From: DATCJU01 sp036562635
GTDB taxonomy: Bacteria > Actinomycetota > Actinomycetes > Mycobacteriales > Pseudonocardiaceae
DNA: 30,387 nucleotides
NCBI GenBank assembly: GCA_036562635.1
Contig: DATCJU010000155.1
Span: forward strand, 1-30,387
Direction: 5' to 3'
Shown: in pieces, positions 14,859-22,560 of the stretch
How the letters are laid out: each line of letters begins with the position of its first letter
Position numbering within the stretch: position 1 is the stretch's first letter
The notes under the pieces: model-generated
What the model was told of the DNA's origin: nothing
Database searches by the model: none
Seen by the model: the letters and a program-made list of their open reading frames with translations, nothing else
Position numbers and translations under genes: made by a program

Positions 14859-15830
14859 GTGCCCTTGCCCCGGGAGGCGCCGCAGGCGGCGGACACGGTC
14901 GCCCGGCTCGGTGAGTTCGGCCTGATCCGGCGGGTCACCGAGGGGCGGGTGCAGCCGCCCACCACGCTGCTCGGGCCCGGTGACGACGCCGCCGTGGTGG
15001 CGGCACCGGACGGCCGGGTCGTGGCCTCCACCGACGTGCTGGTGGAAGGGGTGCACTTCCGACTGGACTGGTCCAGCCCCGAGCAGGTGGGGCGGAAGGC
15101 CGTGGCGGTGAACCTGGCCGACATCGCCGCGATGGGGGCGGTGCCGACCGCACTCCTGGTCGGGCTCGCCTGTCCGGCGAGGACTCCCACGGAGGTGGTG
15201 GACGGGCTCGCCGACGGGATGTGGGTCGAGGCCCGTCGGGCGGGTGCCGGCATCGTCGGTGGGGACATGGTCACCGCGAACAGCATCGTGATCTCGGTGA
15301 CCGCGCTCGGGGACCTGGAGGGGAGGGCGCCGCTGACCCGCGCCGGGGCCCGACCCGGTGACGTGGTGGCGGTGGCGGGGCGGCTCGGTTGGGCCGCCGC
15401 GGGGCTCGCCGTGCTCGGTCGCGGGTTCCGGTCACCGGTCGCGGTGGTGGGGGCCCAGCGGGTGCCGGAGCCGCCCTACTCGGCCGGACCGGAGGCCGCG
15501 CGGGCCGGGGCCACCGCGATGATCGACGTCTCCGACGGGCTGTTGGCCGACCTGGGGCACGTGGCCGAGGAGTCCGGTGTGGCCATCGACGTGCACACCG
15601 AGCTGCTGCAGGTGCACCAGCGGCTGGTGGACGTGGCCTCGGCGCTGGGGGCGGATCCGCGGCACTGGGTGCTCACCGGGGGTGAGGACCATGCGTTGGC
15701 GGCCACGTTCCCCTCGGCCGAGCACGTGCCCGCGGGCTGGCACGTGGTGGGCACCGTGCTGGAGGGTGAGGGCGTCACCGTGGACGGCCGGCCCTATGCG
15801 GGGCCGCAGGGCTGGGAGCACTGGCGCTGA
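14859..15830 (+). CDS. thiL: Thiamine-monophosphate kinase
   Basis: Phosphorylates thiamine monophosphate to the active coenzyme thiamine diphosphate. The 323-residue protein shows LGEFGLIRRV, LGPGDDAAVV, STDVLVEGVHFRLDW, VGGDMVTANSIVISVTALG, MIDVSDGLLADLGHVAEES and LTGGEDHALAATFP, all ThiL signatures of the PurM-like fold. Either GTG 14859 or TTG 14865 may be the start. GGAGG at 14855-14859 overlaps the GTG but is correctly spaced for the TTG, which would shorten the protein by two residues. No thiamine-pyrophosphate riboswitch was seen upstream. Confidence 0.95.
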   Translation: MPLPREAPQAADTVARLGEFGLIRRVTEGRVQPPTTLLGPGDDAAVVAAPDGRVVASTDVLVEGVHFRLDWSSPEQVGRKAVAVNLADIAAMGAVPTALLVGLACPARTPTEVVDGLADGMWVEARRAGAGIVGGDMVTANSIVISVTALGDLEGRAPLTRAGARPGDVVAVAGRLGWAAAGLAVLGRGFRSPVAVVGAQRVPEPPYSAGPEAARAGATAMIDVSDGLLADLGHVAEESGVAIDVHTELLQVHQRLVDVASALGADPRHWVLTGGEDHALAATFPSAEHVPAGWHVVGTVLEGEGVTVDGRPYAGPQGWEHWR

Positions 15831-15835
15831 CCACC

Positions 15836-15857
15836 GTTGTGCATATTCATGCACAAC
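15836..15857. promoter_or_regulatory. 22-bp palindromic operator upstream of the GNAT gene
   Basis: GTTGTGCAT and ATGCACAAC form 9-bp perfect arms around ATTC. The palindrome is centred about 53 bp before the GNAT start. The octamer TATTCATG within it recurs at 15868-15875, overlapping the -35. This patch is markedly AT-rich for this genome. The binding protein is unknown. Confidence 0.7.
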
Positions 15858-15863
15858 AAGGAA

Positions 15864-15898
15864 TTGCTATTCATGAGCGGGCTTCGTAGCCTGAGGTC
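15864..15898 (+). promoter_or_regulatory. Leaderless promoter of the GNAT gene
   Basis: TTGCTA (15864-15869), exactly 17 bp, then TAGCCT (15887-15892), then six bases to GTG 15899. This is the best-formed promoter in the window. Confidence 0.65.
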
Positions 15899-16405
15899 GT
15901 GGAGTTGCGTCAGCTCGCCTACGACCACCCCGACGCCGCCGCGCTGATCGCCGCCCTGCAGCAGGTCTACGTCGAACGCTACGGCGACGAGGACGTCACC
16001 CCCGTCGACCCCGCCGAGTTCTCCCCGCCCCACGGCCTGTTCCTGGTGGGCTACCTGGACGGTCGGCCGGTGGCCTGCGGCGGATGGCGGGCGCACGACG
16101 GTGACGAACCGGACTTCCTCGACGGCGACGCCGAGCTCAAGCGCATGTACGTCGTCCCCGCGATGCGCGGACGAGGCCTGGCGCGGCGCATGCTCGCCGA
16201 ACTGGAACACACCGCCCTGGCCGCCGGGCGACGCCGCATGGTCCTGGAGACCGGCACCCTGCAGCCCGAGGCGATCGGGCTCTACACCTCCTCCGGCTAC
16301 ACCGAGATCCCCAAGTTCGGCGTCTACAAGTGCGCGCCGGAGAGCATCTGCTTCGGCAAACTGCTCGTTCCGGCCGAACTGCCCCAGGGGCGGGTCTCGG
16401 CCTGA
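15899..16405 (+). CDS. GNAT-family N-acetyltransferase
   Basis: Acetyl-CoA-dependent N-acetyltransferase of unknown substrate, 168 residues. The acetyl-CoA motif A is LKRMYVVPAMRGRGLARRMLAEL with RGRGLA at 90-95. The next part, MVLETGTLQPEAIGLYTSSGYTEIPKFGVY, is the usual GNAT motif B region. The GTG start at 15899 follows the -10 element by six bases with no ribosome binding site, so the mRNA is probably leaderless. A perfect 22-bp palindrome and a repeated TATTCATG half site lie just upstream, so the gene is likely under its own regulator. No regulator gene is adjacent. Confidence 0.88.
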   Translation: MELRQLAYDHPDAAALIAALQQVYVERYGDEDVTPVDPAEFSPPHGLFLVGYLDGRPVACGGWRAHDGDEPDFLDGDAELKRMYVVPAMRGRGLARRMLAELEHTALAAGRRRMVLETGTLQPEAIGLYTSSGYTEIPKFGVYKCAPESICFGKLLVPAELPQGRVSA

Positions 16406-16498
16406 CCTGCTGTGTGGTGGATCACTTTTCCCGGGTGGGTTGGGCGACCTGGGATACAACGGTCATCCACCGGTCGGTGAGACAGCGGGAGGACACAG

Positions 16499-17020
16499 GT
16501 GGCGATCTACGCGCTCGGCCAGTGCGAACCGCGGATCCACCCCGACGCGTACGTGCACCCGGACGCCACCGTGATCGGTGACGTCACCATCGGGGCCGGT
16601 GCCTCGGTCTGGCCGCAGGCGGTGCTGCGTGGTGACTACGGACGCATCGAGATCGGGGAACGGACCAGCGTGCAGGACGGCACGGTGATCCACTGCACCG
16701 AGATCCACCCCACCGTCGTCGGTGCCGACTGCGTGATCGGGCACAACGTGCACATCGAGGGCGCCACCATCGCCGACCGTTGCCTGATCGGCTCCGGTTC
16801 CGTGGTGCTCAACGGCGCGGTGGTGGAGACCGGGGCCATCGTGGGGGCCGGTGCGGTGGTGTCCTTCGACGGGCGGGTGCCCGCCCGCAGCATGGCCCTC
16901 GGCGTCCCCGCCCGGGTCCGCGAGGGCTACCAGGTTCCCGAGGGCGCCTGGCAGTTCGCCGTCGACAAGTACGTGGCCAACATCGACCGTTACCGGGCCG
17001 AGCTGCGTCGGTTGGACTGA
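16499..17020 (+). CDS. Gamma carbonic anhydrase family protein (left-handed beta helix)
   Basis: A 173-residue hexapeptide-repeat protein of the gamma-carbonic anhydrase/YrdA/PaaY group. Repeats such as ATVIGDVTIGAGASVWP and CLIGSGSVVLNGAVVETGAIVGAGAVV build the left-handed helix, and SVQDGTVIHCTE provides the first metal-ligand histidine. The usual GHxxxLHG motif reads GHNVHIEG, so the third ligand position is Glu and a His is found two residues earlier. The active site is therefore altered and carbonic anhydrase activity is uncertain. The GTG start has GGGAGGA 5 bases upstream. A short helical C-terminus follows. Confidence 0.88.
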   Translation: MAIYALGQCEPRIHPDAYVHPDATVIGDVTIGAGASVWPQAVLRGDYGRIEIGERTSVQDGTVIHCTEIHPTVVGADCVIGHNVHIEGATIADRCLIGSGSVVLNGAVVETGAIVGAGAVVSFDGRVPARSMALGVPARVREGYQVPEGAWQFAVDKYVANIDRYRAELRRLD

Positions 17021-17065
17021 TCCGTTCGGCGGTCCCCTGGCGCCGTGACTGTCGCCACCCCTGGA

Positions 17066-17078
17066 TAGGGTGCGCACC
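17066..17078 (+). promoter_or_regulatory. Leaderless -10 element of ung
   Basis: TAGGGT (17066-17071) is followed by seven bases and GTG 17079. GTGACT at 17045-17050 might be a -35, but the spacing of 15 is short. Confidence 0.55.
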
Positions 17079-17756
17079 GTGACTGCACGTCCGCTGCACG
17101 AGATCGTGGAAGCCGGTTGGGCGAAGGCTCTGGAACCCGTGGCCGACCGCATCACGGCCATGGGCAACTTCCTGCGCGAGGAGGTGGCGGCGGGCCGCCG
17201 CTACCTGCCGGCGGGGGACAAGGTACTGCGCGCGTTCACGCAACCGTTCGACGAGGTACGGGTCCTCATCGTGGGGCAGGACCCGTATCCGACACCGGGT
17301 CACCCGGTGGGCCTGAGCTTCTCGGTCGCCCCGGATGTGCGCCCGCTGCCCAGGAGCCTGGTGAACATCTTCCGCGAGTACAGCGCGGACCTGGGGCACC
17401 CCACCCCGTCCAACGGCGACCTCACCCCGTGGACCGAGCGCGGCGTGCTGCTGCTCAACAGGGTGCTCACCGTCGCCCCCGGTCGGCCGGGTTCGCACCG
17501 CGGCAAGGGCTGGGAGGCGGTCACCGAGCAGGCCATCCGGGCTCTCGCCGCCCGGGGCAAGCCGATGGTGGCCATCCTGTGGGGCCGGGACGCCCGGAAC
17601 CTGCGGCCGCTGCTGGGTGGAGTGCCCTGCATCGAGTCGGCACACCCCAGCCCGATGTCCGCCGACCGTGGCTTCTTCGGCTCCCGCCCGTTCAGCCGGG
17701 CCAACGAACTGCTCGTCCAGCAGGGTGCCGAGCCGATCGACTGGAAGCTGCCCTGA
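17079..17756 (+). CDS. ung: Uracil-DNA glycosylase, family 1
   Basis: Removes uracil from DNA, the first step of base excision repair. In 225 residues it carries the water-activating motif GQDPYPTPGHPVGLSFSV, LLLNRVLTV, VAILWGRDA, and the minor-groove intercalation loop HPSPMS followed by FFGSRPFSRANELL. It closely matches M. tuberculosis Ung, including Pro for the His of the enterobacterial GQDPYH motif. GTG 17079 is favoured over GTG 17070 because it lies seven bases after a -10 element. It converges on rpmB through two hairpins. Confidence 0.96.
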   Translation: MTARPLHEIVEAGWAKALEPVADRITAMGNFLREEVAAGRRYLPAGDKVLRAFTQPFDEVRVLIVGQDPYPTPGHPVGLSFSVAPDVRPLPRSLVNIFREYSADLGHPTPSNGDLTPWTERGVLLLNRVLTVAPGRPGSHRGKGWEAVTEQAIRALAARGKPMVAILWGRDARNLRPLLGGVPCIESAHPSPMSADRGFFGSRPFSRANELLVQQGAEPIDWKLP

Positions 17757-17770
17757 CCCGGTGATGCCGC

Positions 17771-17813
17771 TCCGTCCCCACGGCGGTGCCCGACGAGCGG
17801 TCGTGGGGACGGA
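17771..17813. terminator. First of two tandem hairpins between ung and rpmB
   Basis: TCCGTCCCCACG (17771-17782) and CGTGGGGACGGA (17802-17813) form a perfect 12-bp stem with a 19-base loop. Confidence 0.65.
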
Positions 17814-17844
17814 CACGGCCCGTTCCGGGACGCGCACGGACGCA

Positions 17845-17880
17845 GAACGGCCCGGGTGGTGGGAACCACCCGGGCCGTTC
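17845..17880. terminator. Second tandem hairpin between ung and rpmB
   Basis: Perfect 16-bp stem: the left arm 17845-17860 begins GAACGGCCC, the right arm 17865-17880 ends GGGCCGTTC, around the loop GGGA. GTTTCG follows on the plus strand. It is well placed to stop both ung and rpmB transcripts. Confidence 0.8.
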
Positions 17881-17908
17881 GTTTCGAGTCTGCTCGTGCC
17901 GGGGCGCG

Positions 17909-18100
17909 TCAGCCACGCACGACCTTGCCTGCCTTCAGGCAGGAGGTGCACACGTTCATGCGCTTGCGCTGGGACACGCCGATCTTGGCCCGAACGGTCT
18001 GGATGTTCGGGTTCCACCGACGGTGGGTGCGCCGGTGGGAGTGCGAGACCGACATGCCGAAGCCCGGCCCCTTGCCGCAGACGTCGCACACGGCAGCCAC
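17909..18100 (-). CDS. rpmB: 50S ribosomal protein L28, zinc-binding form
   Basis: Structural protein of the large ribosomal subunit, 63 residues, MAAVCDVCGKGPGFGMSVSHSHRR onward. It has paired cysteines CDVC near the N-terminus and CTSC near the end, so it is the zinc-ribbon (C+) form. I choose GTG 18100 over GTG 18109 because AAGGAG at 18109-18114 is 8 bases from it and because mycobacterial L28 begins MAAVCD. The leader is long if the -10 near 18206 is right. It is divergent from the DAK2 gene and converges on ung. Confidence 0.96.
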   Translation of the reverse strand: MAAVCDVCGKGPGFGMSVSHSHRRTHRRWNPNIQTVRAKIGVSQRKRMNVCTSCLKAGKVVRG

Positions 18101-18205
18101 GTCAGACACTCCTTACGTCGTTGCGATGAAACGCCACGACTCCACTGGTGGAGCGGGCGCGAAAACCTGCTTGAGCCCGGGGCGGGCCGGGCATCCAACT
18201 GCGAC

Positions 18206-18234
18206 AGGTTAACGGGTCGGCGGGGATGTGACCA
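18206..18234 (-). promoter_or_regulatory. Candidate rpmB promoter
   Basis: On the minus strand TGGTCA (18234-18229), 17 bp, TAACCT (18211-18206). The leader would be about 100 bases and contains the dyad CTCCAC/GTGGAG at 18140-18153. Only a fair match to consensus. Confidence 0.35.
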
Positions 18235-18338
18235 AACCGGTCCCGGAAAGCCGGCCCGGGTGGCCCACTACCCTGCGGGACATCGGTCGGCTGCGCCACC
18301 CGGCACCCGGTGCCCGAGCGCGGCCGGAAGAACTCACC

Positions 18339-19967
18339 GTGCGGGAGGCACCCCAGGTGCTGGAGTCGATCGACGCGGCGGCGGTGCGCCGCTGGGCCGC
18401 CGCCTGTGTGGCCGCGTTGGAAACCCACCAGATCGACATCGACCGCATCAACGTCTTCCCGGTGGCCGACGCCGACACCGGAACGAACCTGCTGCTCACC
18501 ATGCGGTCGGCGCTGGACGCCCTGGTCCGCGGCGAACCCACGACCGCCGGTGACGCTCTTGCCCGGCTCGCCCGTGGCGCCCTCGCCGGAGCCAGGGGCA
18601 ACTCCGGGGTGATCCTGTCGCAGATCCTGCGGGGCCTGGCCGAAGCGGCCAGGGGGTGCGCGGTGGTGACCGGCGTCGAGCTGCGCGCCGGGCTGTCCCG
18701 GGCCCACGAGCTGGCGGTGCGTGCGGTCACCACTCCCGTCCCCGGCACCGTGCTGGACGTGTTGCACGCCGCCGCCCGCGCCGCCGCCGACCAGGGGGTC
18801 GGGCCGCTGTGCACCCTGGTCGAGGTGGTGTGCACCGCGGCCCGGGAGGCGCTCGCCCGCACCCCCGACCGCCTGGCCGACCTGGCCCGGGCCGGGGTGG
18901 TGGACGCGGGTGGCCGTGGTCTGGTGCTGCTGCTGGAGGTGCTGGTCGGGGTGGTCGAGGGGCGGGCCGAACCCCAGGAGATCCGCAGGGCGCCGCTGCG
19001 GGTGCCTCGCCCACCCCAGGCGTTGCTCGGGGCACGGGAGGGCGGTTCGGCCGACTACGAGTACGAGGTCATGTACCTGCTCGACCGGACCGACGAGGCC
19101 AGGGCGACCGCCCTGCGCACGGAGCTGACCAGGCTCGGGGACTGTGTGTCGGTGGTCGGCGACGGCGAACCCGGGGGGACCGGGCTGTGGACGGTCCACG
19201 TGCACTGCAACGACGTCGGGGCGGCCATCGAGGCAGGCATCGAGGCCGGTCGCCCGCACCGCATCACCGTGGTCCGTTTCGCCGGGCAGGTCGCCGAGGA
19301 ACCGGTCGCCCCGGACCGCGCCGTGGTGGCCCTGGCCTCCGGCGAGGGGATCGCCGAGCTGTTCCGCTCGGCGGGGGCGACCGTGCTCACCGGCGAGCCG
19401 ACCGCCGCCGACCTGTTGGAGGCGATCAGTGGTACCCGGGCCCGGCACGTGGTCGTGCTGCCCAACGACCTCGCCCGCACCCCCACCGCCGAGCTGGCCG
19501 CCGAACACGCCCTGCAGGCCGGACAGGACGTGATCGTGGTCCCCACCGCCTCCCCGGTCCAGGGGCTCGCGGCCGTGGCCGTGCACGACGTGCAGCGTCG
19601 GCCCGGCGACGACGTGGTGGCCATGGCCGAGGCGGCGGCGGCCACCCGGCGCGGGGAACTCCTGGTCGCCGCGTCCGAGGCGCTGACCTGGGCCGGCCGT
19701 TGCTACCCGGGCGACATCCTCGGCATGGCCGACGGGGACGTGGTGCTGATCGGGCGGGACGGGGACGTGGTCGGCACCGCCTGTCAGCTGGCGGACCGGT
19801 TGCTGGCGGTGGGCGGGGAGTTGCTCACCGCGCTGCTGGGGGCCGACGCGCCGCCGGAGCTGGGCGAGGCCCTGCAGGAGCACCTGCGGCGCTCTCACCC
19901 CGAGATCGAGGTGATGGTCTACCCGGGCGGGCAGCAGGACACCCTGCTGCTGATCGGTGTCGAGTAG
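18339..19967 (+). CDS. DAK2-domain protein related to fatty acid kinase FakA
   Basis: 542 residues in FakA order. First comes a DhaL/DAK2 ATP-binding domain with INVFPVADADTGTNLLLTM and RGALAGARGNSGVILSQILRGLAE. A middle domain has TVHVHCNDVGAAIEAGI. A C-terminal part has VVLPNDLARTP and ends HPEIEVMVYPGGQQDTLLLIGVE. In Firmicutes FakA phosphorylates fatty acids bound to FakB; no fakB lies nearby, so the substrate here is inferred. The zinc-binding Cys of the FakA GYCTE motif is absent (YEYEVMYLL instead), though HVH remains. I prefer GTG 18339 over GTG 18228 because a TACCCT element (18269-18274) falls within the longer version and GGAAGA precedes 18339. recG follows, the conserved neighbour. 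Confidence 0.85.
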   Translation: MREAPQVLESIDAAAVRRWAAACVAALETHQIDIDRINVFPVADADTGTNLLLTMRSALDALVRGEPTTAGDALARLARGALAGARGNSGVILSQILRGLAEAARGCAVVTGVELRAGLSRAHELAVRAVTTPVPGTVLDVLHAAARAAADQGVGPLCTLVEVVCTAAREALARTPDRLADLARAGVVDAGGRGLVLLLEVLVGVVEGRAEPQEIRRAPLRVPRPPQALLGAREGGSADYEYEVMYLLDRTDEARATALRTELTRLGDCVSVVGDGEPGGTGLWTVHVHCNDVGAAIEAGIEAGRPHRITVVRFAGQVAEEPVAPDRAVVALASGEGIAELFRSAGATVLTGEPTAADLLEAISGTRARHVVVLPNDLARTPTAELAAEHALQAGQDVIVVPTASPVQGLAAVAVHDVQRRPGDDVVAMAEAAAATRRGELLVAASEALTWAGRCYPGDILGMADGDVVLIGRDGDVVGTACQLADRLLAVGGELLTALLGADAPPELGEALQEHLRRSHPEIEVMVYPGGQQDTLLLIGVE

Positions 19968-20037
19968 CGGCCGTCTCCGGTGGCCCCCGTGGGTCGCGCG
20001 CCCGCTCCGTCGGTGCGCCCGGGTTGAATGAGGACCG

Positions 20038-22263
20038 ATGACCACGCTGGACGACAGGCTGGACCGGGTGCTGGGGGCGAAGAGCGCGAACGCGCTGCGC
20101 TCCGCGTTCGACCTGGTCACGGTGGGAGACCTGCTGCGCCACTACCCGCGTCGCTACGCCGAGCGCGGGGAGCTGACCAACATCTCCGGCCTGGAGATCG
20201 GTGAGCACGCCACGGTGCTGGCCCGGGTGGAGCGGGTCAACCGGCGACGGATGCAGCGGCGGTCGGGCCAGCTGCTGGAGGTCACCATCACCGACGGCAC
20301 CCGTCGCCTGACCGTCACGTTTTTCAACCGCATCCACCCGCACGTCGCCGCACTGGTGCCGGGCCGGGTGGGGCTGTTCGCCGGGAAGGTCACCGCGTTC
20401 CGGGGCAGCCTGCAGCTGGCCCACCCCGAGTACAAGCTGCTGGACTCCGGGGCGGACCAGCAGGCGGTGGAGGAGTTCACCAACGAGCTGATCCCGGTCT
20501 ATCCCGCGGCCCGGGGCCTGCCGTCGTGGTCCATCGCCCGGTGCGTCCGGCAGGTGCTGGACGTGCTGGACGAGCCCGAGGACCCGCTGCCCGAGGACCT
20601 GCGACGGGAGTACCGGCTGCCTCCACTGGGGCAGGCGCTGCGCGAGATCCACCTGCCCGAGGACCGGGCGGCGGTGGAACGGGCGCGTCAGCGACTCAAG
20701 TGGGACGAGGCGCTGGCCGTGCAGCTCGCCCTCGCCCAGCGTCGTCGGTCGGCCCGGGCGCGCCTGGCGCCGGCCTGCCCGCCCCGCCCCGGCGGGCTGC
20801 TGGACGCCTTCGACGCACGACTGCCGTTCCGGCTCACCCAGGGCCAGCTGGAGGTCGGTGCGGCCATCGCCGCGGACCTCTCCGGCACCCAGCCGATGAA
20901 CCGTCTGCTGCAGGGTGACGTGGGCGCGGGCAAGACGGTGGTCGCGCTCCGGGCGATGCTGCAGGTGGTGGACTCGGGACGGCAGGCGGCGATGCTGGCG
21001 CCCACCGAGGTCCTGGCCGCCCAGCACGCCCGGTCGCTGCGGGAACTGCTCGGTGACCTGGGGAAGGCCGGGGAGCTGGGGGCCGCCGAGCACGCCACGA
21101 GGGTCACCCTGCTGACCGGGTCGCTGACCGCGGCCCAACGTCGCCAGGCCCTGCTGGACGTCGCCTCGGGTGCGGCCGGCATCGTCGTGGGCACCCACGC
21201 GTTGATCCAGGAGAAGGTGTCCTTCGCCGACCTGGGTCTGGTGGTGATCGACGAGCAGCACCGGTTCGGGGTGGAGCAGCGGGACGCCCTGCGGGCCCGG
21301 GCGGGGGAGAACGCCAGTCCGCACGTGCTGGTGATGACCGCGACCCCCATCCCGCGCACCGTCGCCATGACCGTCTACGGGGACCTGGAGGTCTCCGCGT
21401 TGCGCGAGCTGCCCGCCGGACGGTCGCCGATCAGCACCACGGTGGTGCCCGCCGCGGAGAAACCCGCGTGGCTGGAGCGGGCGTGGGCCCGGATCCGGGA
21501 GGAGGTGGCCGCCGGCCACCAGGTGTACGTGGTGTGTCCCCGGATCGGGGACGGCGGGCGGGAGGACGAGGACGAACCCGATCCCGCCTCCGGTGCCCCG
21601 GAACAGGAGCCGGACGGCGAGGACGCGGCCGGTGACGGCCGTCAGCGGCGGCCACCGCTGGCGGTCACCGACCTGGCGCCCCGACTGGCCGCGGGACCGC
21701 TGGCCGGGCTGCGGCTGGGTGTCCTGCACGGGCGGCTGCCCTCCGAGGAGAAGGACGCGGTGATGCGGGCCTTCGCCGACGGGAAGCTGGACGTGCTGGT
21801 GGCCACCACGGTGGTCGAGGTCGGGGTGAACGTCCCGAACGCCACGATGATGGTGATCATGGACGCCGACCGGTTCGGGGTCAGCCAGCTCCACCAGCTC
21901 CGCGGCCGGGTGGGGCGGGGCACCGCCCCCGGGCTGTGCCTGCTGGTCACCGAGGTCCCCGCGGGCACGACCACCCGGGAACGGCTGGACGCGGTGGCCT
22001 CCACGCTCGACGGTTTCGAGCTGGCCCGGCTGGACCTGGAGCTGCGGCGGGAGGGGGACATCCTGGGGGCTGCGCAGTCCGGTCGGCGCTCGACGCTGCG
22101 GATGCTGTCGCTGCTGCGGGACGAGAAGCTGATCGCCACCGCCCGGCAGGTGGCGCAGCGGATGGTGGACGCCGATCCCGGGCTCGACGAACATCCGGGT
22201 CTGGCCGCCCTGGTGAACGGTCTGGTCGACGAGGAACGCGCGGAGTACCTGGAGAAGGCCTGA
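20038..22263 (+). CDS. recG: ATP-dependent DNA helicase RecG
   Basis: Branch-migrating helicase that reverses stalled forks and processes recombination intermediates. 741 residues: an N-terminal wedge/OB domain (VLARVERVNRRRMQRRSGQLLEVTITDGTRRLTVTFFN), Walker A GDVGAGKT with K299, the DEQH box at 405-408, VMTATPIPRT, then helicase-C motifs VATTVVEVGVNVPNATMMVI and QLHQLRGRVGRG. An acidic, disordered insert of about 40 residues (near 508-545) lies between CPRIGDG and the LHGRLP motif, as in other actinobacterial RecG. The ATG has GAGGA about 4 bases upstream; TTGAAT 8 bases before it could also give a leaderless start. Confidence 0.96.
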   Translation: MTTLDDRLDRVLGAKSANALRSAFDLVTVGDLLRHYPRRYAERGELTNISGLEIGEHATVLARVERVNRRRMQRRSGQLLEVTITDGTRRLTVTFFNRIHPHVAALVPGRVGLFAGKVTAFRGSLQLAHPEYKLLDSGADQQAVEEFTNELIPVYPAARGLPSWSIARCVRQVLDVLDEPEDPLPEDLRREYRLPPLGQALREIHLPEDRAAVERARQRLKWDEALAVQLALAQRRRSARARLAPACPPRPGGLLDAFDARLPFRLTQGQLEVGAAIAADLSGTQPMNRLLQGDVGAGKTVVALRAMLQVVDSGRQAAMLAPTEVLAAQHARSLRELLGDLGKAGELGAAEHATRVTLLTGSLTAAQRRQALLDVASGAAGIVVGTHALIQEKVSFADLGLVVIDEQHRFGVEQRDALRARAGENASPHVLVMTATPIPRTVAMTVYGDLEVSALRELPAGRSPISTTVVPAAEKPAWLERAWARIREEVAAGHQVYVVCPRIGDGGREDEDEPDPASGAPEQEPDGEDAAGDGRQRRPPLAVTDLAPRLAAGPLAGLRLGVLHGRLPSEEKDAVMRAFADGKLDVLVATTVVEVGVNVPNATMMVIMDADRFGVSQLHQLRGRVGRGTAPGLCLLVTEVPAGTTTRERLDAVASTLDGFELARLDLELRREGDILGAAQSGRRSTLRMLSLLRDEKLIATARQVAQRMVDADPGLDEHPGLAALVNGLVDEERAEYLEKA

Positions 22264-22448
22264 GCCGGCCGGTTCGTGGGGCCGGTGGGCGATGTGTGCG
22301 CGGTTGCCCGGATCGATTCCGGGATCGATGTGCGGTGGCCGTTCCCCCCGAGTGCGGGGACGATGGTGCCGAGGTCGCGCCGTACCACCGGGCCCGGACG
22401 TCGTCCGGCCGATGTGGTCCGGAAGAGCCGGTCCTAGCACGTCAGAGG

Positions 22449-22515
22449 CCTGGCGGAGGATGATTTCCGTCACCTGGGATGGTGCTCCCGCCAGGCGGGA
22501 AACGCGCGGTAACGT
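22449..22515 (+). promoter_or_regulatory. Candidate pyc promoter and upstream hairpin
   Basis: The 297-bp gap before pyc holds no convincing gene. CCTGGCGG (22449-22456) and CCGCCAGG (22488-22495) form an 8-bp dyad that could end recG transcription or bind a regulator. TAACGT (22510-22515) is a possible -10, giving a leader of about 39 bases. ATCGAT occurs twice, at 22312 and 22324. No clear -35 is seen. Confidence 0.35.
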
Positions 22516-22560
22516 CCGGTGCGCGCCGCCTGACCATCCCCACGTTCGGGAGGAGCCGGG

